From the NCBI GenBank assembly GCA_910579575.1, contig CAJTUM010000016.1, forward strand, positions 5,325-44,236: a stretch of DNA of 38,912 bases, given 5' to 3'. The stretch's first letter is position 1; every line of letters starts with the position of its first letter. The translations under genes and the position numbers were made by a program. This DNA is from an uncultured Eubacteriales bacterium. Lineage in GTDB: Bacteria; Bacillota; Clostridia; Oscillospirales; Butyricicoccaceae. The notes under the pieces were generated by a model. That model saw nothing but the letters and a program-made list of their open reading frames with translations. It searched no databases and was not told where the DNA came from. Positions 1-8,579 of this stretch are shown here, piece after piece.

Positions 1-235
1 ATCGTCGGAAATCCTTTCGCCGGACTCCCGGCGTCCCTGCCTTCGGCGGGTCCCCTGCTTTGCTCGGCTTTCTCCTATTGTTTCGCCCTCTTCAAAAAAT
101 CTCCGATTTTTCGGGGACCCCCCGATTGGTTCGATTTCCGACGAGTCAATCGTCGGAAATCCTTTCGCCGGACTCCCGGCGTCCCTGCCTTCGGCGGGTC
201 CCCTTCCTTACTCAGCCTTCTCCTGTTGTTTCGCC
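1..235. repeat. Tandem intergenic repeat, 148-bp period
   Basis: Bases 1-55 and 149-203 are identical, and similarity continues with scattered mismatches to about 88 and 235. The period is 148 bp. The left copy may start before the window. At the junction there is a perfect 11-bp inverted repeat (134-144 with 150-160, 5-base loop). GC-rich self-complementary stretches lie inside each copy. The second copy stops just before the stop codon of the DUF512 gene at 237. Uniform long spacing and only two copies argue against CRISPR. It is most like a dispersed structured intergenic repeat; I cannot name the family. Confidence 0.8.
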
Positions 236-236
236 C

Positions 237-1553
237 CTACGCTTGGTCCCACGGGAAAAGCGCGTCGCAAAAATCGCCGCCGTCCACGTCCACAATTCGG
301 ACCTGAGCGCCCAGTTCCCGCTCCAGCTGCTCCACCGTCACGTCGTCCAGAAAGACGGTTTCCCCATGGCGCAGCATACAATCGGGCAGCCAAAGCTGTT
401 CGCCGGTCTTCAATTTCCCTTTGACTTGGCGGATAATATCGCTTCCTGTCAGAAGCCCGGCCACGTCCACCCCAGGGCCGAAAAACTCGTTTACCACCGG
501 GATCACCCGCCCCCGCATAGCCGGACATTGCTTCCGGCAGAGGCCCAGCATTTCTTCCATAAAGGAGGCGGCGGCCAAACCGGTGGCAATGGCGAAGGGC
601 GGCGGAGGCGGCGGATTGTCCTCCACCGTCCGCAGCGCCCCCTCCAGCTGCTGGCGAAACATAGACATCAATCCCACGCCGTTTTCCAGCTGAGGATAAT
701 CGTCATAATATTCAACCGGCGGCAACGGCAGGCCAGCCTTGAGATAGAGCTCGTCCGCCGCATAAAAAAGAGTCTCGCCCCGCCGGCTCTGGCATTCCGC
801 CCGAGCTCGATCTACCGTTTCAATTATTTGCCGGGCCTTTTCTGCCGTAACAGGTTCCAACGGCGCCAAGCCCTGACGGTATTTTGTCAGCCCCACAGGC
901 ACGACGGCCACGCTCTTCACGCCAGGCCCGAGCTCCGCCAAATCCCGAAGGGTTTTGGTCAGCTGTTCCCCGTCGTTCCAGCCTGGGCAAACAACGATCT
1001 GACACATCAACCGCAAACCGGCTCGGGCAAACTGACGCAGATATTCCAGGCTGGGGCCCCCTCGGGGATTGCCCAGCATTCTGCCGCGCAGCTCCGGGTC
1101 GGTGGTATGCACCGAGATATTCAGCGGCGACACCCGCATGGCGACGATGCGGTCTGCGTCTTCCTGGCTCAAATTGGTCATGGAAATATAATTGCCCAGC
1201 AAAAAGGACATTCGAGCGTCGTCGTCCTTAAAATAGAGGGAAGGACGCAGCCCCTTGGGCAATTGGTCGATAAAGCAGAAGACGCATTTGTTGGCGCAGC
1301 CCTTCTGGCTGTCCATCAAATAGGTTTCAAATTCAAGGCCCAGCTCCCGACCCTCTTCCTTTTCCACAACCAGGCGCCGGATATGGCCCTGCTGCTCCAC
1401 TTCCAGCTCCAATCGGCTGTCGTAACCATAAAATTTATAATCCAGCACATCCCGAATGGGATGGCCGTTGATTTTCAGCAGCCGCTGGCCTGGCCGAAGG
1501 CCCGCCCGCCAGGCCGGCCCGTCCAGGTCCGCCTTTCGGATCAAAGACGACAT
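237..1553 (-). CDS. DUF512 family radical SAM protein with N-terminal PDZ domain
   Basis: 438 aa. Residues about 1-70 form a PDZ-like domain (AGLRPGQRLLKINGHPI). A C-x3-C-x2-C cluster in CANKCVFCF (about residues 86-94) is the radical SAM [4Fe-4S] site. The C-terminal part is the DUF512 region, with a run of prolines near residue 318. Family members usually sit beside der and gpsA in Firmicutes; the reaction catalysed is not established. ATG at 1553 is preceded by a GGGAGGAAGAG-like ribosome binding site. Length is normal for the family. The 3' end abuts the tandem repeat, so any downstream operon partner lies beyond the window edge or across the repeat. Confidence 0.9.
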   Translation of the reverse strand: MSSLIRKADLDGPAWRAGLRPGQRLLKINGHPIRDVLDYKFYGYDSRLELEVEQQGHIRRLVVEKEEGRELGLEFETYLMDSQKGCANKCVFCFIDQLPKGLRPSLYFKDDDARMSFLLGNYISMTNLSQEDADRIVAMRVSPLNISVHTTDPELRGRMLGNPRGGPSLEYLRQFARAGLRLMCQIVVCPGWNDGEQLTKTLRDLAELGPGVKSVAVVPVGLTKYRQGLAPLEPVTAEKARQIIETVDRARAECQSRRGETLFYAADELYLKAGLPLPPVEYYDDYPQLENGVGLMSMFRQQLEGALRTVEDNPPPPPPFAIATGLAAASFMEEMLGLCRKQCPAMRGRVIPVVNEFFGPGVDVAGLLTGSDIIRQVKGKLKTGEQLWLPDCMLRHGETVFLDDVTVEQLERELGAQVRIVDVDGGDFCDALFPWDQA

Positions 1554-1641
1554 GGCTCTTCCCTCCTTCTTTTGAGTCGTTCCTCAGGCTTTGAACAAAA
1601 AAATAGAGAAGGCTGCCCCTCTCTATCTTTCTGCGCGCTTA

Positions 1642-1830
1642 TTATTTGCCGGCCTCGACTCTCAGGACCTCGCGGCCTTTGTATGTGCCGCAGCTTCTGC
1701 ACGCCCTGTGGGGCATGACCAGCTCGCCGCACTTGGGGCACTTGACCAGACCGGGTACATCCAGCTTCCAGTGGGCGCTGCGCCGCTTGTCCCTTCTTTG
1801 TCTGGAAATTTTACTCTTTGGAACCGCCAT
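1642..1830 (-). CDS. rpmF: 50S ribosomal protein L32
   Basis: 62 aa beginning MAVPKSKISRQRRDKRRSAH, the typical L32 N-terminus, followed by a zinc ribbon with two CxxC pairs (CPKC and CRSC). It is a structural protein of the large ribosomal subunit. The ATG at 1830 is chosen over a GTG nine bases upstream because AGGAGG lies 8 bases before it. It follows yceD by 36 bases on the same strand, the conserved yceD-rpmF order, so it is read from the promoter at 2396-2424. Confidence 0.95.
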   Translation of the reverse strand: MAVPKSKISRQRRDKRRSAHWKLDVPGLVKCPKCGELVMPHRACRSCGTYKGREVLRVEAGK

Positions 1831-1866
1831 CGGTGACACCTCCTCAATCTATGCAAACATTTTGTT

Positions 1867-2364
1867 TTATTCCTTCAAAAGCTGTTTGAGCTTTGCCAGG
1901 CGCGGGTCGATTTCCGTCCTGTCGCAGCCGCAGTCTCCTTCGTTCAGGTTGCGGCCGCATTTGGGGCAAAGGCCCTTGCAATCCTCTCTGCAAAGGACGG
2001 TCATATCCATATTCAGAATCAGCTGCTCGCGGATGATTTCATCCAGCTCAAAGCTGTCCCCGTTTACCTCATAAACATCCTCGGCGGCGTCTTCGCCGGC
2101 GCTGCGCACAATGGTCAGCGCAAGATCCAGCTCCTTGACCAAACGGACAGGCGCGCCGCAACGGGCGCAACGAGTTTCAACGGGCGCCTCCACATGGGCC
2201 GTCAAACGGAAAACCCCCGCCTTATCGGCCAGCCGTCCCTTCGCCTGGACAGGCTCCCGGAAAGGCCGCTCGCCATAGAGCTCCTCGCCGCTTAGATCCA
2301 CAGCGTAATCAAAATCCGTCGCCAGCTTATCAGAAGCAAGCACATCCCGGAGGTTGAGCAACAC
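1867..2364 (-). CDS. yceD: YceD/DUF177 family protein (23S rRNA accumulation)
   Basis: 165 aa. An N-terminal beta-rich region contains a CARC pair near residue 86. The C-terminal region is cysteine-rich (CREDCKGLCPKCGRNL, then CGC), matching the metal-binding C-terminus of Gram-positive DUF177 proteins. The family is linked to accumulation of 23S rRNA and is regularly paired with rpmF, as here. The start is GTG at 2364, with GGGAGG 9 bases upstream. The gene lies just downstream of a near-perfect sigma-A promoter. Confidence 0.9.
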   Translation of the reverse strand: MLLNLRDVLASDKLATDFDYAVDLSGEELYGERPFREPVQAKGRLADKAGVFRLTAHVEAPVETRCARCGAPVRLVKELDLALTIVRSAGEDAAEDVYEVNGDSFELDEIIREQLILNMDMTVLCREDCKGLCPKCGRNLNEGDCGCDRTEIDPRLAKLKQLLKE

Positions 2365-2395
2365 AAATACACACCTCCCTCAATGATACCCGTTT

Positions 2396-2424
2396 ATTAT
2401 AGTGTTTTCGCTTGCCTTTGTCAA
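2396..2424 (-). promoter_or_regulatory. Consensus sigma-A promoter of yceD-rpmF
   Basis: Read on the minus strand: TTGACA (2424-2419), a 17-base spacer, then TATAAT (2401-2396). Both hexamers match the consensus exactly. The expected transcript start, about 2389, lies about 25 bases before the GTG of yceD, leaving a short leader that carries the ribosome binding site. Confidence 0.88.
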
Positions 2425-2554
2425 GGGCTTTCTCCGCCATGCTTTTGGGCTTTTTGTATCAGATGATATAGAAAATCCGGCGCGATTGTTATATGATACC
2501 GTCAAATCCGCCCGGGTTTTCCGGGTCAATACCGTTTTCAGGAGGAAACTTGTC

Positions 2555-3268
2555 ATGACTGATCTATTAAAAGTAGCGCCCTATTCCAAAATCCGTTTTT
2601 ATCAGCTGCTGAAGGAACAATTTGGAGAACAAGGGAAAAACGCCTTTTTCATCGGCTTTCACCTTTATGCCTTCCGCAAGGGAATCCGCTGCGCCCAGCG
2701 AGCGGTGAGCCAGGGGCTTCCCTTGGATTACAACAGCTATCAGCTGTGCCGGGAATCGGTCTTTCATACGGCGGAGGCCCGCAAAGACCCGGGGCCCCAG
2801 AGCAAATCCGTCAAGGAAGTCCAGCCGGGGCAGATCGTCAGCTGCAATTACGGCTGCTCCACCAAAGACTGCCTGTGGGAATACGACGACACCCCCGAGC
2901 TGGAGGAGCTGTTTTGCCGCAACGTGGACCGGATGATGGTCTATGCCTTCAACCCGGAAATTGGCCTGGGCTATGAGGTGACGGAAACCTTCCGCACCAG
3001 CGACCACTGCGAGCACCGCTGCAGCTGGAAAGGCATTGACCCGGATATGCCCCAGCCCCAGCGCACAGAGGAAGCGCCGCCTCTGGCTTATCTGACCTGG
3101 AGCAGCTATGTCTCCTTTGCGGAGATCGCCGTCTCCATCTTTGGCGAGCCGGGCAAAGCCGTCGCCGCCCAGGTCAAGCAGGAGATCATCCAAAAATTCG
3201 GCATGGATATCTGGATGAAGATGGAACAGTACAAAGGCATGAACCTGGACCTTTTTTATCGGGTCTAA
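2555..3268 (+). CDS. L-2-amino-thiazoline-4-carboxylic acid hydrolase-like protein
   Basis: 237 aa from the ATG at 2555, which has AGGAGG 8-9 bases upstream. An in-frame extension back to 2402 lacks a ribosome binding site and overlaps the divergent yceD promoter. The sequence resembles the ATC-hydrolase-like family common in Clostridia, with conserved cysteines and histidines in the middle (CNYGCSTKDCLWEY about residues 110-123, and HCEHRCSW about 150-157). The name comes from Pseudomonas enzymes that open 2-amino-thiazoline-4-carboxylate on the way to cysteine; activity in this branch is unproven. It lies 22 bases before the TIGR04076-like gene, so the two probably form one operon. No signal peptide or membrane segment is evident. 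Confidence 0.65.
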   Translation: MTDLLKVAPYSKIRFYQLLKEQFGEQGKNAFFIGFHLYAFRKGIRCAQRAVSQGLPLDYNSYQLCRESVFHTAEARKDPGPQSKSVKEVQPGQIVSCNYGCSTKDCLWEYDDTPELEELFCRNVDRMMVYAFNPEIGLGYEVTETFRTSDHCEHRCSWKGIDPDMPQPQRTEEAPPLAYLTWSSYVSFAEIAVSIFGEPGKAVAAQVKQEIIQKFGMDIWMKMEQYKGMNLDLFYRV

Positions 3269-3290
3269 TCGTCTGTCAGGAGGAATTTTC

Positions 3291-3617
3291 ATGAGACACA
3301 AGGTAAAAATCACCGTGATCCAAAAGGAATGTTACGCCGACTTGCAGAGCCAGTATTTGGCCAACCCCAACTCCGGCCCCTGCCCGATGTTTGAAGTGGG
3401 CCAACAGTTTATTCTGGACAGCCGCGGCTTTCAGACCATGAATGGAGGAAACTTCTGCATGGAAGCCTGGGACGCTATCAACCGCTATGTCTACGCGGCG
3501 ATGCAGGGCGGCTCCATTATGGAAGGCTGGACCAACGATGAAAAAATGATGATCGCCTGCTGCAACGACGGTACGCGGCCAGTTATCTTCAAAATCGAGC
3601 GGTTGGACGAGGAGTAA
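3291..3617 (+). CDS. TIGR04076-like family protein
   Basis: 108 aa. The start VKITVIQKECYADL, the GPCPMFEVGQQFILD segment and the late ACCNDGTRPVIFKIERL segment are hallmarks of the small TIGR04076 family, which has no assigned function. Conserved cysteines (GPCP, NFCMEAW, ACC) suggest metal or thiol chemistry, but that is inference. AGGAGG lies 8 bases before the ATG. The gene is 22 bases downstream of the ATC-hydrolase-like gene, so the products probably act together. Confidence 0.75.
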   Translation: MRHKVKITVIQKECYADLQSQYLANPNSGPCPMFEVGQQFILDSRGFQTMNGGNFCMEAWDAINRYVYAAMQGGSIMEGWTNDEKMMIACCNDGTRPVIFKIERLDEE

Positions 3618-3701
3618 ATCCTTTCGACATGGAAAACATAAACCCTTGACGCCTGGCGCCGTCAGGCAGGCGAAAGATCCCAGCTCCTTTTCGGAAAAGC
3701 C

Positions 3702-3731
3702 TTGCTCCTTGCAGCCTTTCTGTGATATGAT
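3702..3731 (+). promoter_or_regulatory. Probable sigma-A promoter of the RluA gene
   Basis: TTGCTC (3702-3707), an 18-base spacer, then TATGAT (3726-3731), ending 22 bases before the ATG at 3754. No strong terminator separates it from the upstream gene pair, so read-through is also possible. Confidence 0.55.
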
Positions 3732-3753
3732 TACCCCCAAAGGAGCGATTGCC

Positions 3754-4728
3754 ATGAAAGAAATCGTCATCGGCCCCAACGACGGAGGCCAGCGCCTGGA
3801 TAAATTTTTGCAAAAAAGCCTGCCGGCCCTGCCGCCGGCTCTCATGCACAAATACATTCGCCTCAAGCGCGTCAAACGCAATGGAAAACGAACCCATCCC
3901 GGAGAAAAGCTGGAAACCGGGGATATTTTATCCCTCTACCTCAACGACGAGCTGCTGGAGCGCCCGGCGGCGGATCAAATGTTCCGCCGCATCCGCCCGA
4001 ATTTGCAAATCGTTTATGAGGACGACCAGATTCTTTTATGCGACAAACGGCCTGGCATGGTGGTCCATGAAGACGACGAGGGCGCTTCGGATACGCTGAT
4101 CAACCATATCAAAGCCTATCTCTATCAAAAGGGGCAATGGGACCCTGATCAGGAGCAATCCTTCGCGCCGGCTCTGTGCAACCGCATCGACCGCTATACC
4201 GGCGGCATCGTCATGGCCGCCAAAACGGCGGAGGCTCTGCGGGTTTTGAATGAAAAAATCCGCCTGCGCCAGGTGCAAAAATACTATCTGTGCCTGGTCC
4301 ACGGCGTCCCCTCCCCCAAGGAAGCAATTCTTTCGGACAGGCTGCTCAAGGACGGCGACAAAAATGCCGTCCGGGTGGTTCGCGGAGCTGCGAGCCGCGA
4401 TAAAAACGCTCGGGAAGCCTCTATGCGGTATCAGGTTCTGCAAAGCCGGAGCGGCGTCTCTTTGCTGGAATGCCAACTTTTCACCGGCCGGACCCACCAA
4501 ATCCGGGTGCAGCTGGCCTCCCGAGGCTGGCCTTTGCTGGGCGACGCCAAATACGGCGTCAACGCCCGAAACAAAGCTTTTGGCATGACGCATCAAGCCC
4601 TGTATTCTTATAAGCTGCGCTTTGCTTTTCAGGGCGAACCGACCTGCCTGGATTATCTCAACGGCAGGACGTTTCAAGTGAAAGACACTCCGTTTCTGGA
4701 GCTGTTTTACCGGCTGCCCAAAGCGTAA
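3754..4728 (+). CDS. RluA-family 23S rRNA pseudouridine synthase
   Basis: 324 aa. An N-terminal S4 RNA-binding domain (QRLDKFLQKSLPALP, about residues 11-60) precedes the RluA catalytic domain. The catalytic aspartate is in NRIDRYTGGIV (about residues 145-155), the family's RxDxxTxG motif. The substrate-binding TGRTHQIRVQLAS motif is near residue 245. It converts uridine to pseudouridine, probably in 23S rRNA; the target base cannot be read from sequence. The start at 3754 has AGGAG 8 bases upstream; an in-frame ATG at 3646 would add residues outside the family pattern. A clear terminator follows. Confidence 0.92.
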   Translation: MKEIVIGPNDGGQRLDKFLQKSLPALPPALMHKYIRLKRVKRNGKRTHPGEKLETGDILSLYLNDELLERPAADQMFRRIRPNLQIVYEDDQILLCDKRPGMVVHEDDEGASDTLINHIKAYLYQKGQWDPDQEQSFAPALCNRIDRYTGGIVMAAKTAEALRVLNEKIRLRQVQKYYLCLVHGVPSPKEAILSDRLLKDGDKNAVRVVRGAASRDKNAREASMRYQVLQSRSGVSLLECQLFTGRTHQIRVQLASRGWPLLGDAKYGVNARNKAFGMTHQALYSYKLRFAFQGEPTCLDYLNGRTFQVKDTPFLELFYRLPKA

Positions 4729-4741
4729 ACGCCGGTATAAC

Positions 4742-4773
4742 AAAACGCAAGCCCAATAGGACTTGCGTTTTTT
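4742..4773 (+). terminator. Intrinsic terminator after the RluA gene
   Basis: A 10-bp stem AAAACGCAAG / CTTGCGTTTT (4742-4751 and 4762-4771) is followed by more T. It sits 13 bases after the stop codon. Confidence 0.85.
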
Positions 4774-4795
4774 CACGTCGCTTTAAACCGAAAAA

Positions 4796-4827
4796 TTTGT
4801 TTGAAAAAGTATACTTTTTCAAACAAA
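4796..4827. repeat. Perfect 32-bp palindrome
   Basis: Bases 4796-4827 read identically on both strands: arms TTTGTTTGAAAAAGTA and its complement, centred on GTATAC. The core TGTTTGAAAAAGTATA recurs in the inverted repeat at 4906-4948. It could form a cruciform or a hairpin, or be a dyad operator. The rest of the gene-free stretch 4774-5111 is AT-rich and holds only these two structures and the ribosome binding site of the SLH gene; I could not assign a promoter for that gene. Confidence 0.85.
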
Positions 4828-4905
4828 CGAAAGGCAGTGAAAAAAGAAATAAATTTACCTTATTTTTGGGGAAAATGAGACGACATATTAAAAGAGGCGA
4901 TTGGT

Positions 4906-4948
4906 AAAAGCCTGTTTGAAAAAGTATAGGTTTTCAAACAGGCCTTTT
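4906..4948 (+). terminator. Second long inverted repeat, terminator-like
   Basis: GCCTGTTTGAAAA (4910-4922) pairs with TTTTCAAACAGGC (4931-4943) over an 8-base loop, followed by CTTTTAT. It shares the TGTTTGAAAAAGTATA core with the palindrome at 4796-4827. The T tract makes it terminator-like on the plus strand, but no gene lies directly upstream of it on that strand except the already terminated RluA gene. Confidence 0.55.
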
Positions 4949-5111
4949 ATCTTAACGGACAGGAAGCGCGAAAAACGTCTGCCGGCTTCATTGTAAAAAA
5001 GGGGGGATTCAATCGTTCGCTTGAGGCGCAGTTTACTGTTTTTTTCTCGTTTTTCTGCTCCCTTCGCCAATCTTCATTTGCGCAAAGAGATACGAAGGAG
5101 GAAAACACAAC

Positions 5112-7199
5112 ATGAACAAAAAACTGACGGCCGCCTTAGCGGCCGGCGCGCTGGCCCTTTCTCTGGGCACGACGGCTCTGGCCGCCACGCCCGCCGACCA
5201 GGCCGCCAAAAGCCTCAACAGCCTGGGCCTGTTTCAAGGCGTGGGGCAAAACAGCGACGGTTCCCCCAATTTCGATTTGAAAACAGCCCCCACCCGGGCT
5301 CAATCCATCACTATGCTGATCCGCTTGCTGGGCAAAGAAGAGGAAGCTGTCAACGGCTCTTGGCAAATGCCTTTTACCGACGTGCCGGAATGGGCCAAGC
5401 CCTATGTGGGCTATGCCTACGCCAACAAGCTGACCACCGGCCTGAACGACACGACTTTCGGCAGCGGCAACGCCGTCACCCCCAGCGAATATCTTACTTT
5501 CGTGTTGCGGGCGTTGGGTTATGAATCCGGTTCGGATTTCGAGTGGAATTCCGCTTGGACCCTTTCTGATAAGCTGGGCGTCACCAGCGGCGAATATACC
5601 GCCGGCACAACCGGTTTCACCCGGGGCAACTTGGCCAGCATCTCTTACGACGCCCTTTCCGCCAAACAGAAAGCCAACGGCAAACCTCTCTATGAATCGC
5701 TGATGGACGCCAAGGTCTTCACCGAAGAGGCCGCCCAGCAAGTGGGTCTGGATCTGAAGGATACGCCCAACGCCGACGCCAAAATCTCGCTGAACCGGTC
5801 TTCTGCCTCTGTGCAGGTGGGTTCCAGCGTCACGCTGACGGCTACGGCTACCCCCAGCGGAACCGTGACCTGGACCTCCTCCAACAACAGCGTGGCCACT
5901 GTCTCCAACGGCGTGGTTCGGGGCGTGGCCAAAGGCTCCGCCACGATTACCGCCACAGCCAACGGCAAATCGGCGACCTGCTCGATTACTGTAACCGAAA
6001 AGACCCAAACTGTGGAGGTTTCCCGGGTTTCCCTCAGCCCCTCTTCCGGCACGCTGAAAGTCGGCGAGACGGCGACGCTCTCTGCCTCGGTTTCCCCCTC
6101 CAACGCCACCGATAAATTCCTGGATTGGAGCTCTTCCAATACCAGCGTGGCCACGGTCTCCAGCTCTGGCCAGGTGACTGCCGTGGGCGAGGGCACAGCC
6201 CGCATCACCGCCACGGCCTCCAACGGCAGAAGCGCCTCTGCTACCATCCGGGTGCAGAAGGCGGCAGATTCTGGCTCTTCCTCTTCCGCCGGCAACTTTG
6301 TCGTGCCCGTGGTGGGCAAGGAATACGGCCCCTTCACTGCCACCGCCCATTACAGCACCGGCCGCTATTGGTATACCTCCCAGATCTCTTCCTTTGTGGT
6401 GACCAAATGCGAGCTGTCCAGCATCGGCAAATATAAGCTGTCTATGAGCGTCCAGGGCATTACCGACGACAATAGCCCTGGTATCACCCTGCGGTTCTTC
6501 GACGCCAACAACCGAGTGCTGGAAGACGTCCGCTTGCTAAGCAGAGTTTCCCCCAATCAGGAATTCAACATTCTCGAAGAGAATTTTGCCGAAAAAGAAA
6601 CCATTGAAAACGCTGTGCGCATGGAGTTCTTTGCATCGTCGGACGGATCTAAGGTCACTTCCGGCATCTCCGGCAACATCGGCGGCGGAAACAGCGGAAG
6701 CGGCAATAATAACAACACGCCCCCCGACACAGGGAACAACAATAACAACAGCGGCTCCACAACCCCAGATAACGGCAATTCCGACGCCGCCCTGAAGGAA
6801 GCCAGGGCCAAGAATCAGCGCATACTGCAGTATGGGCAGGACATTGCCAAGGCGGAGCTGGAAGGCGGCAAGCACTGGAAAAACGCTCTGAATTCTTTCA
6901 CCCCTGACGAGGGCTCGAAGGCTATAGCCGCAGACAACTATGATGTCATCCAAGCCCTGTCCTACTGGAACAAAGCCATGAGCGACGCTCAGGAGCTGAT
7001 GGGCGAAATCAAAGACGACCCGCTGTATGCCAAGGCGGTACCCTATTTGCAAAAGTATTTGGATTGCCCCACTCCTGAACCTAAAAGCGGCCAAACTATT
7101 CTGGACTATGGCGCAGACGTTTCGCTTTCGCTGAACCGCGCAAACTATTTCCAGTCGTTTACCAATGTTCTTATATCTGTTTCTCAATCCCTGAGATAA
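5112..7199 (+). CDS. Exported SLH-domain protein with two bacterial Ig-like (Big_2) domains
   Basis: 695 aa. Residues 1-24 are a Sec signal peptide with an ALA-type cleavage site. About 25-210 hold SLH-type repeats (FTDVPEWAKPYVGYAYANKL), which anchor proteins to secondary cell-wall polymers. About 222-296 and 301-382 are Big_2 domains, each with the WSSSNxSVATVS pattern. About 395-510 form a beta-rich domain I do not recognise. A Gly/Asn/Pro/Thr linker (about 520-555) leads to a charged helical C-terminal region. The protein should sit on the cell surface as an adhesin or structural element. AGGAGG lies 9 bases before the ATG, and a terminator follows the stop. Confidence 0.88.
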   Translation: MNKKLTAALAAGALALSLGTTALAATPADQAAKSLNSLGLFQGVGQNSDGSPNFDLKTAPTRAQSITMLIRLLGKEEEAVNGSWQMPFTDVPEWAKPYVGYAYANKLTTGLNDTTFGSGNAVTPSEYLTFVLRALGYESGSDFEWNSAWTLSDKLGVTSGEYTAGTTGFTRGNLASISYDALSAKQKANGKPLYESLMDAKVFTEEAAQQVGLDLKDTPNADAKISLNRSSASVQVGSSVTLTATATPSGTVTWTSSNNSVATVSNGVVRGVAKGSATITATANGKSATCSITVTEKTQTVEVSRVSLSPSSGTLKVGETATLSASVSPSNATDKFLDWSSSNTSVATVSSSGQVTAVGEGTARITATASNGRSASATIRVQKAADSGSSSSAGNFVVPVVGKEYGPFTATAHYSTGRYWYTSQISSFVVTKCELSSIGKYKLSMSVQGITDDNSPGITLRFFDANNRVLEDVRLLSRVSPNQEFNILEENFAEKETIENAVRMEFFASSDGSKVTSGISGNIGGGNSGSGNNNNTPPDTGNNNNNSGSTTPDNGNSDAALKEARAKNQRILQYGQDIAKAELEGGKHWKNALNSFTPDEGSKAIAADNYDVIQALSYWNKAMSDAQELMGEIKDDPLYAKAVPYLQKYLDCPTPEPKSGQTILDYGADVSLSLNRANYFQSFTNVLISVSQSLR

Positions 7200-7225
7200 C
7201 GCATAAAGTTTGCTCTAAGCGACGC

Positions 7226-7257
7226 AAAAGCCAGCTGGTTTAACCGGCTGGCTTTTT
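7226..7257. terminator. Bidirectional terminator between convergent genes
   Basis: AAAAGCCAGCTGG (7226-7238) pairs, with one G-U, with CCGGCTGGCTTTT (7244-7256), and a T run follows. On the minus strand the stem is also followed by T, so it can end both the SLH gene and the convergent phosphoesterase gene. Confidence 0.85.
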
Positions 7258-7265
7258 TCTTCGCC

Positions 7266-8378
7266 TTATTCTTTTTTCAGATGAATCACAACATATTCGC
7301 ACCGCTTTTCTGTGCGGATGGGAAAGCCCCAGCCGGCGACGCCGGAAGACACGACGACGCAGCAGCCGTCCTGCCAATATTGCCCGTAGCTAAAGCCGAA
7401 AATCCTCTCCGTCAGCAGCCCCGCAGGGAAAATCTGCCCGGCGTGGGTATGACCGGAAAGCTGCAAATCCGCCCCTAAAGCGGCGTTTTGAGAAACGTCC
7501 ACCGGCTGATGGTCGGCTACGATGAGAAACCGGTCTGGGTCCGCCCCTGCCAGCAGCTCCGCCGCCGAGGCCCGGCCGCCAGGATAAGAGGCGTCCTCTC
7601 GGCCCGCCAAGGTCAGGTCAGGCCCCAGCTCTATTTTCTGATCTCGCAAAATAGCAATGCCGTTGCTCTCAATGGCCTGAATCAGCTGATCTTCCGTATA
7701 GGCCCTGCCGCCGGCTCGATGATCCGCATAAAGCTGCCGGTCGTGGTTGCCATAAATATAATATGTGCCATAGGCGCTCTGCAATTCGCCCAGCATCTGA
7801 AACGCCTGCTCCATTTCCTCTCGGGAGGCTCCTTCCTCCACAATATCGCCGCCCAGCACCACGACATCGGGGTTCAGGCGGTTGATTTCTTGGATTTTGC
7901 GCTGGAGAACTTGAGGGCTCTGGACGGTTCCATAATGAATGTCCGTAAGCAGCGCAAGGACTCTGTCTTCCTTCAGCTTGGCGGAGGAAACCGCGTATTC
8001 CGTTTTTACAATATGGCTCATATTGTAAAAACCCCAGCCCAGCAGCAGGCAAGTCAACGCTCCTGGAATCAGGCCGGTGCGGTAAACGCCGCGCAACGCC
8101 CGATACCAGCTTTGCTCTTTCCATCTTGTTCCCCAGCGGCGCAAAGGCAGCGCCACGGCTTCTGTCAGGGCAAAAAAAGCGGCCAGATGCAGCGCCGCCA
8201 GACCCGCTATGCTCCACAGCCGCCAAAGCAGAAAAATCAGCCCAGACAGCCCGGCCCGCAGCAGACGAAACGGCCATTTTTTCACCGGAACCCGGTAAAA
8301 AGACAGCCATTTTCCAAACATCCAATAAAAAATGACGGCCATAACCGAAAATACGCTTCCCAAAATTAAATAAAACAT
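7266..8378 (-). CDS. Membrane-anchored metallophosphoesterase (YkuE-like)
   Basis: 370 aa. The first 130 or so residues hold about four hydrophobic segments (from MFYLILGSVFSVMAVIFY to about residue 122). A calcineurin-like phosphoesterase domain follows, with its metal-binding motifs in order: LTDIHYG, GGDIVE, YGNHDR and SGHTHAGQ. Membrane-anchored relatives act on lipid-linked or nucleotide phosphates; the substrate here is unknown. No strong ribosome binding site precedes the ATG at 8378, so the exact start is less certain. It stands alone between the SLH gene and an orphan small gene. Confidence 0.87.
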   Translation of the reverse strand: MFYLILGSVFSVMAVIFYWMFGKWLSFYRVPVKKWPFRLLRAGLSGLIFLLWRLWSIAGLAALHLAAFFALTEAVALPLRRWGTRWKEQSWYRALRGVYRTGLIPGALTCLLLGWGFYNMSHIVKTEYAVSSAKLKEDRVLALLTDIHYGTVQSPQVLQRKIQEINRLNPDVVVLGGDIVEEGASREEMEQAFQMLGELQSAYGTYYIYGNHDRQLYADHRAGGRAYTEDQLIQAIESNGIAILRDQKIELGPDLTLAGREDASYPGGRASAAELLAGADPDRFLIVADHQPVDVSQNAALGADLQLSGHTHAGQIFPAGLLTERIFGFSYGQYWQDGCCVVVSSGVAGWGFPIRTEKRCEYVVIHLKKE

Positions 8379-8579
8379 TTTGCGCTCTATTTCCCGCCAA
8401 ACCTTCGGCTTTGCAGGAGCTCCTTTCCATCAAATTGATTTCCAGTCAATCAATTCCCCTGAAAATCCTTTCGGCGCCACAATACGAAAAACGGTATAGA
8501 ATATTTATCAACTGAGTATGGCGACAAACAGAACCATAGCGGCATATTGCAAAAAAAGCAAAGACTGCGCGACACAATG

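Noticed and set aside
1..235. CRISPR array
   Set aside because: Only two copies, long repeat unit, no spacer pattern and no cas genes.
60..1718. A long plus-strand open frame opposite the DUF512 gene
   Set aside because: It runs antisense across a clear radical SAM gene, has no ribosome binding site and has low-complexity, Arg/His/Gln-rich translation typical of a GC-rich shadow frame.
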